This document shows positions 33,977-42,354 of a stretch of DNA of 64,000 nt, piece by piece. Under the pieces are notes generated by a model. That model was given only the letters and a program-made list of their open reading frames with translations. It was not told the DNA's origin and ran no database searches. How positions within the stretch are numbered: position 1 is the first letter of the stretch; each line of letters starts with the position of its first letter. Location: assembly GCF_018130165.1 (NCBI RefSeq), contig NZ_JAFCLZ010000021.1, positions 62,001 to 126,000 on the forward strand, in the 5' to 3' direction. Source of the stretch: Bradyrhizobium sp. JYMT SZCCT0180. GTDB lineage: Bacteria > Pseudomonadota > Alphaproteobacteria > Rhizobiales > Xanthobacteraceae. The translations under genes and the position numbers were made by a program.

Positions 33977-35038
33977 ATGGGCAAGAAGATAGCGATCGTC
34001 GGAGCCGGCGCCGTTGGCGGATATGCCGGCGCCCACATGGTGCAGGCGGGCGAGGACGTGACGTTCATCGATCCCTGGCCCGAGCATGTCGAGCACATGC
34101 GCAAGCACGGCCTGCGCGTCACCCACGCGATGGATGTTCCGGAATTCTCGGTTCCGGTACGCGCGCTGCACGTCACGGACGCGCAGCAGCTCGCGAAGGA
34201 AGCGCCGGTCGACATCGCCTTCGTCTGCATGAAATCCTACGACACCGCCTGGTCCACGATGCTGATCCGGCAATATCTGGCGCCGGACGGCTATGTCGTG
34301 TCGCTGCAGAACTGCATGAACGAAGAAACCATTGCCGGCATCGTCGGTTGGGGCAAGACGCTCGGCTGCATCGCCAGCAGCATCACGGTCAATTTGCCGG
34401 AGCCCGGCCACATCCATCGCGGCGCCGGCAAGCACGGGGCGGCGCACACGGTGTTTCGCGCCGGCGAAGTGCACGGCCGCATCACGCCACGGGCGGAGGA
34501 AATCTGCCGCCTGGTCGGTTACACCGACAGCGCCAAGGTCACCAGCAACCTGTGGGGCGAACGCTGGTCCAAACTGGTCGCCAACGTCATGGGCAACGGG
34601 CTCTCCGCTTGCACCGGCATGACCGGCGGCCAGATGCTGGAGAGCGAGCCGATCCGCCGCTTCTCGACCCGGCTCGGCAGCGAAGCCATTCGCGTCGGTC
34701 AGGCGCATGGCTATCAGCTCGAAGAGATCCTGCATCTGCCGCCCGAGACCATCGCGCGGGCCGGCGAGGGCGACGAGGCGGCGATGCGCGCCTGCGACGA
34801 GCAGCGCTTTGCGGACGGCAAGCACACGGCATCAGGGCAACGTCCCTCGATGGGCCAGGACATGCAGAAGGGCCGGCGCACCGAGATTGAATTCATCAAC
34901 GGCTTTGTGGTCGGCGAGGGTGAGAAGATCGGCATCGCTTGCCGCGCCAATGCGGCGCTGACCGATATCGTGATGCGCGTCGAACGGGGCGAGCTGAAGC
35001 CGGATCCGCGACACATCACTGAGCTGCGGTTGAACTGA
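33977..35038 (+). CDS. Ketopantoate reductase (ApbA/PanE) family protein
   Basis: A 353-residue NAD(P)-binding protein. The N-terminal Rossmann motif is IAIVGAGAVGGYAGAHM, and DIAFVCMKSYDT and VVSLQNCMNEE are typical of the ApbA/PanE family. In the C-terminal domain SKLVANVMGNG carries the family lysine. It is longer than PanE (about 300 residues), and members of this size often reduce other 2-keto acids, so pantothenate synthesis is not assured. It has its own ribosome-binding site (GAAGGGG). Confidence 0.82.
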   Translation: MGKKIAIVGAGAVGGYAGAHMVQAGEDVTFIDPWPEHVEHMRKHGLRVTHAMDVPEFSVPVRALHVTDAQQLAKEAPVDIAFVCMKSYDTAWSTMLIRQYLAPDGYVVSLQNCMNEETIAGIVGWGKTLGCIASSITVNLPEPGHIHRGAGKHGAAHTVFRAGEVHGRITPRAEEICRLVGYTDSAKVTSNLWGERWSKLVANVMGNGLSACTGMTGGQMLESEPIRRFSTRLGSEAIRVGQAHGYQLEEILHLPPETIARAGEGDEAAMRACDEQRFADGKHTASGQRPSMGQDMQKGRRTEIEFINGFVVGEGEKIGIACRANAALTDIVMRVERGELKPDPRHITELRLN

Positions 35039-35123
35039 GCCCGCGTGATGACGGTCGACAGGGGGCTATGATTTTCCCTGAGTTGTCGTAACCTCCATCG
35101 CCTGAGATATTTGGAGGTGTGCC

Positions 35124-35564
35124 ATGCGTCTCTTTCTCTATGGGTTTATTTTGATGGCTTCGATTTCGACGGCGGCTGCGGATTCAAAAACAGATGCGCT
35201 TCAGATCATCGATAGATGGGCCAAGGCATTCACAGCGTCGGAAGTTGACGCGATCGTCAAACTTTATGCGCCGGACGCGTTGTTCATGGGGACCGGAAGC
35301 AAGGCAGTCGTGACCAAGCCCGAGGATATCAGAACCTATTTTGAAGCCGCGCTTCTCAACAACCGGCCGAGAGGGGCGACCCTCAACAGCTATGAATCGA
35401 TGGTGCTCTCTGACAACGCCGTGCTGGTGACCGGTCTCGATACGACGACCCGTGTCAAAGACGGAACCCCGATCAGTGCATCGGGACGGGTCACTTTCGT
35501 GGTGGCAAAGCGCGGCGCCGATTGGCAGATCGTCCATTTCCATCGGTCGGCCATGCCGCAATAA
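35124..35564 (+). CDS. SgcJ/EcaC-type NTF2-like exported protein
   Basis: A 146-residue protein with a signal peptide (hydrophobic 3-17, likely cut after AAA at 17-19). An NTF2-like fold of the SgcJ/EcaC family follows: IDRWAKAFTASEVDAIVKLYAPDALFMGTGS, then VTGLDTTTRVKDGTPISASGRVTFVVAKRGADWQIVHFH. The family forms a conical pocket but has many functions; none can be assigned. ATG follows GGAGGTGTGCC. The next gene starts 59 bp on. Confidence 0.82.
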   Translation: MRLFLYGFILMASISTAAADSKTDALQIIDRWAKAFTASEVDAIVKLYAPDALFMGTGSKAVVTKPEDIRTYFEAALLNNRPRGATLNSYESMVLSDNAVLVTGLDTTTRVKDGTPISASGRVTFVVAKRGADWQIVHFHRSAMPQ

Positions 35565-35623
35565 GCGGCTGGATGTGTTGGCGGGCGCTGGACCAATCCT
35601 GCGCCAGCCCTTAAGTAATCCCG

Positions 35624-36496
35624 ATGGACATTGCATCGGACGCGCCGCAGTCGCGCTATTTTCAGTCGCAGGGGCTCAAGCTTCATTTCACGGATTGGGG
35701 TAACGCGCAGGCGCCGCCATTGCTGCTGGTGCATGGCGGCCTCGACCACTCCCGCAGCTGGGATTATCTGGCGCGGGCGCTGGCTGCCGATTATCACGTC
35801 GTGGCGCCCGATCTGCGCGGCCACGGCGATTCCGGCTGGGCGTTCGGGTCCAGCTACAGCCTTGCCGACCACGTCTACGATCTGACTGGCCTCGTGAAAG
35901 CGGAAGGTTTTGAGAAGGTCGCCATCGTCGGCCATTCGATGGGCGGCATGGTCAGCCTGACCTATGCCGGCGCTTTTCCGGAGCGCGTTTCAAAGCTGGT
36001 CGTGCTCGACGGCGTCACCAATTTTCCGGCGCGGCGTCCCAAACCGGCCGACGTCAGGATCACGGATTGGGCTGGCGACCTCGACAAACTGGCGCAGCGC
36101 AAAACCCATCGCTATCCGGCCGTAGCCGACGGCGCCGATCGCATCGTCGGCCGCAACCCGCGGCTGACGCGCGAGCAGGCGATGCATCTGGCCACCCACG
36201 GCATGAAGCGCAACGACGACGGCAGTTTCAGCTGGAAATACGATCCCTATTTGCGGGCGCGGGCGCCGTACCGCTTGTCGCTCGAAGACAATATCGGGCT
36301 GTGGTCACGCATCGCGTGCCCGACGTTGCTGGTCGCGGCCAGCGAAAGTTTTCTGCCCGATCCCGAGAAGGCCGGCGTGATGTCGCATTTCAAGCACGCC
36401 GAACTCGCCAAGATCGCCGGCGCCGGCCACTGGCTGCAGCACGACAAACCGGACGAGGTGCTGGGGCTGATTCAGCGGTTTCTTACGCAATCTTGA
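35624..36496 (+). CDS. Alpha/beta hydrolase
   Basis: A 290-residue alpha/beta-hydrolase. It has the HGG oxyanion region (LLLVHGGLDHSRSW), DLRGHGDSG, nucleophile elbow GHSMGGM (Ser around residue 107), a late acidic region and the catalytic His in AGAGHWLQHDKP. A short cap domain lies in the middle. It is an esterase, lactonase or epoxide-hydrolase-like enzyme; the substrate is open. The 3' end overlaps the end of the convergent AI-2E transporter gene by 14 bp. Confidence 0.85.
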   Translation: MDIASDAPQSRYFQSQGLKLHFTDWGNAQAPPLLLVHGGLDHSRSWDYLARALAADYHVVAPDLRGHGDSGWAFGSSYSLADHVYDLTGLVKAEGFEKVAIVGHSMGGMVSLTYAGAFPERVSKLVVLDGVTNFPARRPKPADVRITDWAGDLDKLAQRKTHRYPAVADGADRIVGRNPRLTREQAMHLATHGMKRNDDGSFSWKYDPYLRARAPYRLSLEDNIGLWSRIACPTLLVAASESFLPDPEKAGVMSHFKHAELAKIAGAGHWLQHDKPDEVLGLIQRFLTQS

Positions 36497-38477
36497 GGGT
36501 TGGCGTAACGAGGCCCGGCGGTTCATCGATTTCCTCCACGCCGGCAGCCGTCCGGCACATCATCATCGCTTCACGCAAGGTCCCCGCGGCAATGTCGGCC
36601 TTGGCCGCCTCCCGCAGTTCTTCCAGCGATTCCTTGTCGAGGTTCTCGACCCAGCAACCGAGCATGATGATCGTGGCCTTAGGCATTTGGCGACGCAGCC
36701 GCCTAACCGAGTAGCGCATATGGGCGGGACTGCTGGCGTCGAGATAGGACAGGCAGACGATCGCGACACCGCTGAAATCCAGCTGCACGATCCTGGTAGA
36801 CGAAAGTGCGTCCGCAGGCTCGACACGTGCACCGAGGCCATGCGCGTTGGAAAGCTGCGCAAACAGCACCGCTGCGGCTTCATCGAGCGGGGTACGTCCG
36901 GCCAGGCAGAGCACCGGCGCCTCTCCCTGCCAATGAAGCGGAAGATCGGCTTTTTGCACGACCGGCAAATTGCTTGATATCGCGGCATCCGGGACGGTTT
37001 CGACCGCGGCCGCCGCCTCCGCATCCATGGTCGGCGAGGTCACCTCGGGGATCGAATCATCCTGGGTGGAAAGGTCGCTGGCAAACTCGGTAACGGCGTC
37101 GCGAATCTTGATCATGCGCGCCTGGTCCAGGGCATCGCGCTTGGCGTCTGTCTGTGCCAGTTGAAGGCCCCTCAGGGCGACCTCGTCGAAATACGAAGAC
37201 AGCGATTTCTCCTTCAGGAATTCTTCGGCCTTTCCTGCCGCCTCGATCGGATCGCCGGCAAGCATTCGCTGGTAGAACATTTCCGGCGGTGACAATGCAG
37301 GCCTGTCGCCAAAAATAACGTCGAGAAATTCGAGCCGCTCGACATGACGTCCGAGGACGACGAGGCAAACCGTCAAGGGTGTTGCAAGCACGAGCCCGAT
37401 GGGCCCCCACAATGCGGTCCAGAACGTCGCTGAAGCGACGATGGCTACAGGAGAAAGGCCGGTGCTCTGGCCGTAGGCGAGAGGCTCCACGACCTGGCTG
37501 ATGATCGGTCCGACGCCGAGAAAAAGCACGATCGTCCATGCCAGCATCGACCAGCCGGGATCGACGGCTGCCGCCAACGCCAGCGGAAAAGCCGCCGAGA
37601 TGGCTGTGCCGATGTAGGGGACGAACCGCAGCACAGCCGCCAGAATGCCCCAGAGGACCGCGCTGGGAATACCTATGAACGATAGTCCCGCCCCGATGAG
37701 CACGCCCAAAGTGGCGTTGATCATCAACTGAGCCAGAAACAGCCGGCTGAGGCGCGTCGCCGCATCGTCCAGCGCCGCTGTCGTGCGTTGCAGATCGTGC
37801 GAGCCCGCCAATCGAATCAGGCGGTTTCGAAGATCCTCACGCTGGATCAGGATGAAGATAACGAAAATGATGATGATGCCGGTAGTCGCCAACGGATTGA
37901 GCAATGGCGCAATCAGGGTTCGCAGATTCTCCAGGGCTCCCGGGTCGGGTTGACGCACTTCAACGGGAATAGGCAGGGTCGTTCCGGCAGCATTCGGCGC
38001 GCCGAGACGCGGGATCGCTCCCCGAACCGACTTGTCCTCCTTTGGCCTGTCGAGTTCCCGGCTCAACTCCTGGAGCATGTCCGCCGCACGTTCGAGGGTG
38101 CCGCTGCTCGCCGTGACGCCGCGCACCGACTTGATCTTTTCACGCATCGTCGATTGATAAACCGGCAGGTCTCCGGCCAGTTGGGTCAATTGATTGGCGA
38201 TCAGCGTGCCAAGGCCGAAGATCACGGAGAATGCCAGAAAGACGATGCCTACGACCGCCAGGCTGCGGGGAACGCGGGCGCGCTGCAGCAGTCCGACCGG
38301 CGGTCCAAGCACAAAGCTGAGAAGAATAGCGAGCGCGATGGGTACGAATATTTCTCGGCCGAAGTACAGCGCCGCAATGAACAATGCGGCGAGGATCGAG
38401 CAGGCGACGGCACTCAGCAAAGCCAGCAACTCGTCCATCGTGCGTCCGGCGCTGACTTTTCGGGTGATCAAACTCAT
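36483..38477 (-). CDS. AI-2E family transporter with long C-terminal extension
   Basis: A 664-residue protein. The first 360 residues are the AI-2E/PerM exporter domain with eight or so membrane segments and the conserved block LWGILAAVLRFVPYIGTAISAAFPL, then LWGPIGLVLATPLT. Beyond it lies a soluble region (about 380-664). Its last part (VLCLAGRTPLDEAAAVLFAQLSNAHGLG, IVCLSYLDASSPAHMRYSVRRLRR, ATIIMLG) resembles a Rossmann/B12-binding-like fold. Substrate is unknown; AI-2 export is not implied. Confidence 0.85.
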   Translation of the reverse strand: MSLITRKVSAGRTMDELLALLSAVACSILAALFIAALYFGREIFVPIALAILLSFVLGPPVGLLQRARVPRSLAVVGIVFLAFSVIFGLGTLIANQLTQLAGDLPVYQSTMREKIKSVRGVTASSGTLERAADMLQELSRELDRPKEDKSVRGAIPRLGAPNAAGTTLPIPVEVRQPDPGALENLRTLIAPLLNPLATTGIIIIFVIFILIQREDLRNRLIRLAGSHDLQRTTAALDDAATRLSRLFLAQLMINATLGVLIGAGLSFIGIPSAVLWGILAAVLRFVPYIGTAISAAFPLALAAAVDPGWSMLAWTIVLFLGVGPIISQVVEPLAYGQSTGLSPVAIVASATFWTALWGPIGLVLATPLTVCLVVLGRHVERLEFLDVIFGDRPALSPPEMFYQRMLAGDPIEAAGKAEEFLKEKSLSSYFDEVALRGLQLAQTDAKRDALDQARMIKIRDAVTEFASDLSTQDDSIPEVTSPTMDAEAAAAVETVPDAAISSNLPVVQKADLPLHWQGEAPVLCLAGRTPLDEAAAVLFAQLSNAHGLGARVEPADALSSTRIVQLDFSGVAIVCLSYLDASSPAHMRYSVRRLRRQMPKATIIMLGCWVENLDKESLEELREAAKADIAAGTLREAMMMCRTAAGVEEIDEPPGLVTPTLKIA

Positions 38478-38972
38478 TGAATCTTTCTAAGGCGGTGCGG
38501 GAAGTAGATGCCGGCAGAACGAAAAATGGTCTGGATATCCAGCAGTGAACCAAGGCGCGACCGGCGCATAGGTTGCACCCGTTAGCGCGGCGTATTCACC
38601 GGCGACCATGGAACCATTTTGCGAACTACGAACCAGCCTTGGTCGAAGGCCCTCTGGCGAGCAGATTGCCAGCCCGGCGCGGTCCGCCACGTCGAACAAA
38701 TCCGACAGCAACGCGTTATTCCTGATGCAAAAAGGCAAACCACGATGCGCCGGCCCAATGGACATGCAGCCCGTCGATCACAGTTCGACGAGGCCGGCAC
38801 CATTGCTGCCTGCAATGCCTGGCTCGGACGACGCGGATCGTTTGAGAGCATCACTGCCGAAAACCAAACTGACCAGAGCCGACGCCGTCCGCACTGCGAA
38901 GGCCAGGATCATGCGCCGCAATTCATTGCGAAAGCAGCGGCTGGCGCAAAAGAGATGAACACCGGAAAAACT
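38478..38972. other. 495 bp without a convincing gene
   Basis: Frames of 90-130 codons exist on both strands (for example 38608-38958 on plus and 38487-38765 on minus), but no member resembles a known protein, none has a good ribosome-binding site, and they overlap each other. I treat them as chance frames or gene remnants. The divergent promoter of the AI-2E gene must lie here. No repeat of the families listed elsewhere is present. Confidence 0.45.
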
Positions 38973-39185
38973 TCAGTTCCTGGAATCGTTCTCCCGATCC
39001 AGCTTTTGAAGGTATGACAGCCCATGCACGGTCAAGCGGTGCTCGTTCGTTTCACCGTCAATGTATAATTTCATCAGATGCCTTGAAAGACGCTCGCGGG
39101 CGCCCTTCGTCTCGGAACGGTCCGCAAGGGCGCCGTATATGCTCAGCGCGCGGTCAACAGGAAGGGTTTGCATGGGCCAGCTCAT
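38973..39185 (-). CDS. Small conserved hypothetical protein
   Basis: About 70 residues from the ATG at 39183-39185, or 66 from the next in-frame ATG. The frame also extends upstream to a TTG. The sequence is rich in charged residues and helix-like (RALSIYGALADRSETKGARERLSRHLMKLYIDGETNEHRLTVHGLSYLQKL). I recall short proteins of this pattern in Bradyrhizobium, but know no function. No signal peptide or membrane segment is present. The start is uncertain because no candidate has a clear ribosome-binding site. Confidence 0.6.
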   Translation of the reverse strand: MSWPMQTLPVDRALSIYGALADRSETKGARERLSRHLMKLYIDGETNEHRLTVHGLSYLQKLDRENDSRN

Positions 39186-39260
39186 CGGTGAGTTCGATCT
39201 GAAGAGGTAAAGTCCGGCGCCCCGTATCGTTCCGGCATTGTGCTGATGCAATTGTAGGCG

Positions 39261-39413
39261 TCAGGTGCGGAAAAACACGAAATAGACAATTGCCAACGTG
39301 ACCACGGCAATGCTCAGGCTGATGAGGAGCAAAAACAGTATCGACGGTCCAGGCTCGGCCTGGCGAGCTTCCATTGGCGTTTCGATAATGACGCCGTGTT
39401 TTTTGATGGCCAT
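39261..39413 (-). CDS. 50-residue single-pass membrane protein
   Basis: The short frame MAIKKHGVIIETPMEARQAE then PGPSILFLLLISLSIAVVT and a hydrophobic tail ending FFRT stop. It reads as a cytosolic 20-residue head followed by one transmembrane helix (about 25-47). A GAAGGA lies ten bases before the ATG at 39411-39413. It is located 75 bp upstream of the small hypothetical gene on the same strand. It resembles the short conserved membrane peptides often missed by gene callers; the function is unknown. Confidence 0.6.
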   Translation of the reverse strand: MAIKKHGVIIETPMEARQAEPGPSILFLLLISLSIAVVTLAIVYFVFFRT

Positions 39414-39730
39414 ACGGTTGCGTTCCTTCGCTCGTTCCAGCGTTTCATGGGCATTGGTAGATAGCCTCAGAGCCCCTGGATCGAGTCCGGTTCGGTCGAG
39501 TACCGGTGTTGGCTATCCCTTGCTGGAGACCAAGCCGCCCGGGCAATGATGGTTCCGGACGATCATTAGCGCGAATCTCGCAAGCAACACGGGGTATTGG
39601 ACGTGACTTGGTGTGGCGACACGCTCTGACTGCTCCTTCCTCTTGATGCAACCTCTATGTGAACCAGTTCATATGCGCTTCCGATCGGAAAGGGCTTGAA
39701 TGGATAAGGGAGCGAATCCAGGAGGTTGCT
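39414..39730. other. 317-bp intergenic region, no gene seen
   Basis: The region separates divergent small genes (39261-39413 on minus, 39731 on plus). Open frames here are short, on both strands and without recognisable content. The last 30 bp carry the ribosome-binding site CCAGGAGG of the PAN-domain gene. I see no repeat or hairpin of note. Confidence 0.5.
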
Positions 39731-40045
39731 ATGTCTCTCCGTGGCCTGATCGTCGCATCCGCACTCGTCGTCACCTTCTCCGGAATCGCCGGCACCGCTT
39801 CCGCGCAGGGAGAAAACTTCTCCCGGAACACGGACCGGCCGGGCAATGATATTCGCAGCATCCCCTTTCGCGGCGACGCGGAGGCCTGCCTGAAACTCTG
39901 CTTCCGGGAACGCGAATGCCGCGCCTGGACGTTCGTCAAGGCTGGCTTCCAGGGGGCGTCACCGGTTTGCTGGATCAAGCACACGATCCCGCGCGCCATC
40001 CCCAACCGTTGCTGCACGTCCGGCGTCATCAGAAGAAACCTCTGA
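39731..40045 (+). CDS. Exported PAN/Apple-domain protein, small
   Basis: A 104-residue protein with a clear signal peptide (hydrophobic 5-20, cut after ASA at about 24). The mature part matches a PAN/Apple-like fold: GDAEACLKLCFRERECRAWTFVK, then PVCWIKHTIPRAIPNRCCTSGV, with six cysteines likely paired as disulfides in the periplasm. PAN modules bind proteins or sugars. The ATG at 39731 follows AGGAGG; the upstream frame from 39659 is not needed. No partner enzyme is fused to it. Confidence 0.82.
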   Translation: MSLRGLIVASALVVTFSGIAGTASAQGENFSRNTDRPGNDIRSIPFRGDAEACLKLCFRERECRAWTFVKAGFQGASPVCWIKHTIPRAIPNRCCTSGVIRRNL

Positions 40046-40099
40046 GCCGCCTGCGGAGTTTATTATCGGGCGTGTATTCGCGCGGGTCCGTTGGCTCGT

Positions 40100-41350
40100 C
40101 TAATACCCCGCCACCTGATGCGGCCTGAACAGCCGGCCCTTTTCTACCACCAGCACGACGCCGAGTGACGCCAGCGTGCACAGGAAGAAGCCGGTCGCGA
40201 ACGGCAGCAGCGTGCCGTCGTAATCCTGGCCGATCGTGGTGCCGATACCGATGCCGAGCAGGGTGGTGATCGATCCGTACAGCGACGAGGCGGTGCCGGC
40301 GATGTGGCCCTGCGGCTCCATCGCCAGCGCGGTGAAGTTGGCGATCATCAGCCCGAACGAAAACATCATCAGCGCCGACAGCGCCATGAACAGCGGCAAC
40401 GGCAGCATCTGCAGTTTCACCGCCACCAGCATGATGCCGGATATGGCGACGTAGCCGAGCAACGCGGCGTGTGAAATCACGCGCATGCCGAGACGGTTGA
40501 CGAAGCGGGAGTTGACGAAGCCGGCAATCGCCGTGCCGATCGCGATGCAGGCAAAAGCAATCGGAAAATAGTGGCCGAGCTTGTAGATCTCGGTGAACAC
40601 CTGCTGCGACGAGAACACGAAGGCGAACAGCGATCCGAGCACGCCGCCGGAGACCAGCGCGTAGCCCAGCGTCTGGCGGTTGGTCACGGTCTGGCGGAAG
40701 GCGTCGAGAATGTCGCGGACGGCAAGCGACCGCCGCATCGGAACCGGCAGTGTCTCCGGCATGCGCCACGCGCTCCAGATCAGCGTCACCACGCCATAGA
40801 CCATCAGCACGATGAAGATGCCGCGCCATTGCGTCAGCAGCAGCACCGCTTGGCCGAACGACGGCGCAATCACGGGCACCGCGATGAACACCATCATCGC
40901 CAGCGACATCACGCTCGCCATGCGGCGGCCGGCGTAGCAGTCGCGCACGATCGAGGTGGCGATGACGCGGGTGGCCGAGGTGCCGAGGCCTTGCAGCGCG
41001 CGAGCCAGCAGTAACGTCTCGAACGAGGGGGCGGCGATCGCCAGCAGGCTCGCGATGAAATAGACGGTCATGCCGCCGAGCAGCACCGGCCGGCGGCCGA
41101 AACGGTCGGACAACGGCCCCATCACGAACTGGCCGACGCCGAACCCGAGGATGAAGACCGACAGCACCATTTGCGGGCGGTTGGCGTCGGCGAGCTGGAA
41201 CGCGGAGCGGATGTTCGGCAGCGCCGGCAGCATCATGTCCATCGCCAGCGGATTCAGCGCCATAATCGAGGCGATGATGACGACGAATTCGGGGAAGCCT
41301 ATCGGGCGGTGGCCTGAGGAAACCCAGGCATTGGCATTGATTTCAGACAC
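40100..41350 (-). CDS. Bcr/CflA-family multidrug efflux MFS transporter
   Basis: A 416-residue inner-membrane protein with twelve hydrophobic segments. The start region LNPLAMDMMLPALPNI and the MFS motif GPLSDRFGRRPVLLGG between helices 2 and 3 are typical of Bcr/CflA drug exporters, as is ALQGLGTSATRVIATSIVRD (helix 4 motif). Substrates (bicyclomycin, chloramphenicol, others) cannot be predicted. It is convergent with the PAN gene, and a repeat island starts about 140 bp beyond its start codon. Confidence 0.9.
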   Translation of the reverse strand: MSEINANAWVSSGHRPIGFPEFVVIIASIMALNPLAMDMMLPALPNIRSAFQLADANRPQMVLSVFILGFGVGQFVMGPLSDRFGRRPVLLGGMTVYFIASLLAIAAPSFETLLLARALQGLGTSATRVIATSIVRDCYAGRRMASVMSLAMMVFIAVPVIAPSFGQAVLLLTQWRGIFIVLMVYGVVTLIWSAWRMPETLPVPMRRSLAVRDILDAFRQTVTNRQTLGYALVSGGVLGSLFAFVFSSQQVFTEIYKLGHYFPIAFACIAIGTAIAGFVNSRFVNRLGMRVISHAALLGYVAISGIMLVAVKLQMLPLPLFMALSALMMFSFGLMIANFTALAMEPQGHIAGTASSLYGSITTLLGIGIGTTIGQDYDGTLLPFATGFFLCTLASLGVVLVVEKGRLFRPHQVAGY

Positions 41351-41487
41351 TTACGACCTCATTTCAGGCCGGGATTCTACTGGTAATGCTGCGTTGCACA
41401 ATGCCTATTCCGGGATGGCAGCCCGTCTGGGAGAGATGAGGTTGCGGGGTATGGCTGGGGCCGTCGTTCCCCTGCACTGGGCCGCCT

Positions 41488-41589
41488 CGTCATTTCGGGG
41501 CTCGCGAAGCGCGAGCCCCGAGTCTATCAGGCCGCATGCGCTGCCGCTCGATAGATTCCGGGCTCTCGCTGCGCGAGCCCGGAATGACG
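41488..41589. repeat. Palindromic CGTCATTTCGGGGCTCGCG repeat
   Basis: The unit opens cgtcatttcggggctcgcga and closes tgcgcgagcccggaatgacg, so the 102 bp form a long imperfect hairpin with subsidiary hairpins in each arm (ctcgcg aagc gcgag). It stands immediately upstream of the long repeat copy 2. This is another common type of alphaproteobacterial intergenic palindrome. Confidence 0.75.
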
Positions 41590-41633
41590 ACAGGGCGGAT
41601 TTCTGCCGCCTGCGACAAACTAACCCGACGGGC

Positions 41634-42133
41634 AAAGCACTTCTGTTTTGCGGAAATCATGTCAAGTCTCAAAATAAAATATATTTCTGTTTACCAGAAT
41701 ACAAATCAGGTGCATATGTTTGTCCATCCCGTCCCACTCAGAGGGCGTCGGCCGTCGTCACGGACGTTGGACGGGTTGCGGTGGACGCCGATGTTGCGGA
41801 GACGTAACGCGACAGAGGCGTACGGCGAAGACGCGTGGTCCTGGCGCCCGTTGCTGGCGTCAAGTTCCTGAGGCCAAAAGCTGATCAGGGGCGACGGAGT
41901 CAACCAAGAACTCGTCTCCGGGGAGAGCGCGTTATAAGCCGTAAAGCCATTGCGCAGGGAATGTCGGATGTTCTCCGCTGCCCTGTATGCTCGTGTGCAC
42001 TTTGTTTTGTGCAAACCGCACGCGAGACCGCGGGTGCAGCGCGCATCCGGCATTCCCTGCGCCCTCTCTTTTTGAGAGGGCGGGACGAATTTGCAAACCT
42101 CGGGCGCAATGCGTCGCGGGAATGCGAAGGTGT
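41634..42133. repeat. Long interspersed repeat, copy 2 (structured core 41952-42062)
   Basis: Same element and orientation as 1013-1516. The stems are 41952-41970 with 42044-42062 (19 bp) and 41990-41998 with 42018-42026 (9 bp), plus the gctgc/gcagc pair. The trailing hairpin is longer here: GCCCTCTC-TTTTT-GAGAGGGC (42061-42081). Against copy 1 the outer stem has two double substitutions restoring Watson-Crick pairs (G-C to T-A, G-C to A-T) and two changes between G-T and Watson-Crick pairs, so pairing is conserved while sequence drifts. It lies upstream of hemC. Confidence 0.85.
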
Positions 42134-42141
42134 ATCTTCTC

Positions 42142-42266
42142 CCTCGCCCCGCTCTTGCGGGGAGAGGGTCGGGGTGAGGGGCCTCTCTCCGAGCAAAGAT
42201 TGCCGAGGCACCGGTACCCCCTCACCCGGCGCTGCGCGCCGACCTCTCCCCGCAAGCGGGGCGAGG
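42142..42266. repeat. Palindromic CCTCGCCCCGC repeat
   Basis: The arms cctcgccccgctcttgcggg and cctctccccgcaagcggggc are inverted around an inner pair (gtgaggggcctctctcc and accccctcacccgg). It begins directly where similarity of the long repeat ends, and stops about 90 bp before the hemC start codon. This is a well-known type of intergenic palindrome in this bacterial group; it has no coding capacity. Confidence 0.75.
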
Positions 42267-42354
42267 TAAGCAAGAAAGCCGTCGCCTCGTGATTGTTTTA
42301 CCCGCCCCTTTGCTTTAATCCCCCACCCATTGACCGCCCCGAAACGGAGACCCT

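Noticed and set aside
38608..39017. Two overlapping frames of 116 and 132 codons
   Set aside because: They overlap each other out of frame, lack ribosome-binding sites and resemble nothing known to me. One could still be real, but the evidence is not sufficient.
39470..39530. tRNA-like pieces (gatcgagtcc, ggttcggtcgagtacc)
   Set aside because: No acceptor or anticodon stem can be formed around them.
41536..42292. Several 100-140 codon frames in the second repeat island
   Set aside because: Same reasons as for the first island; none begins with a usable ribosome-binding site.
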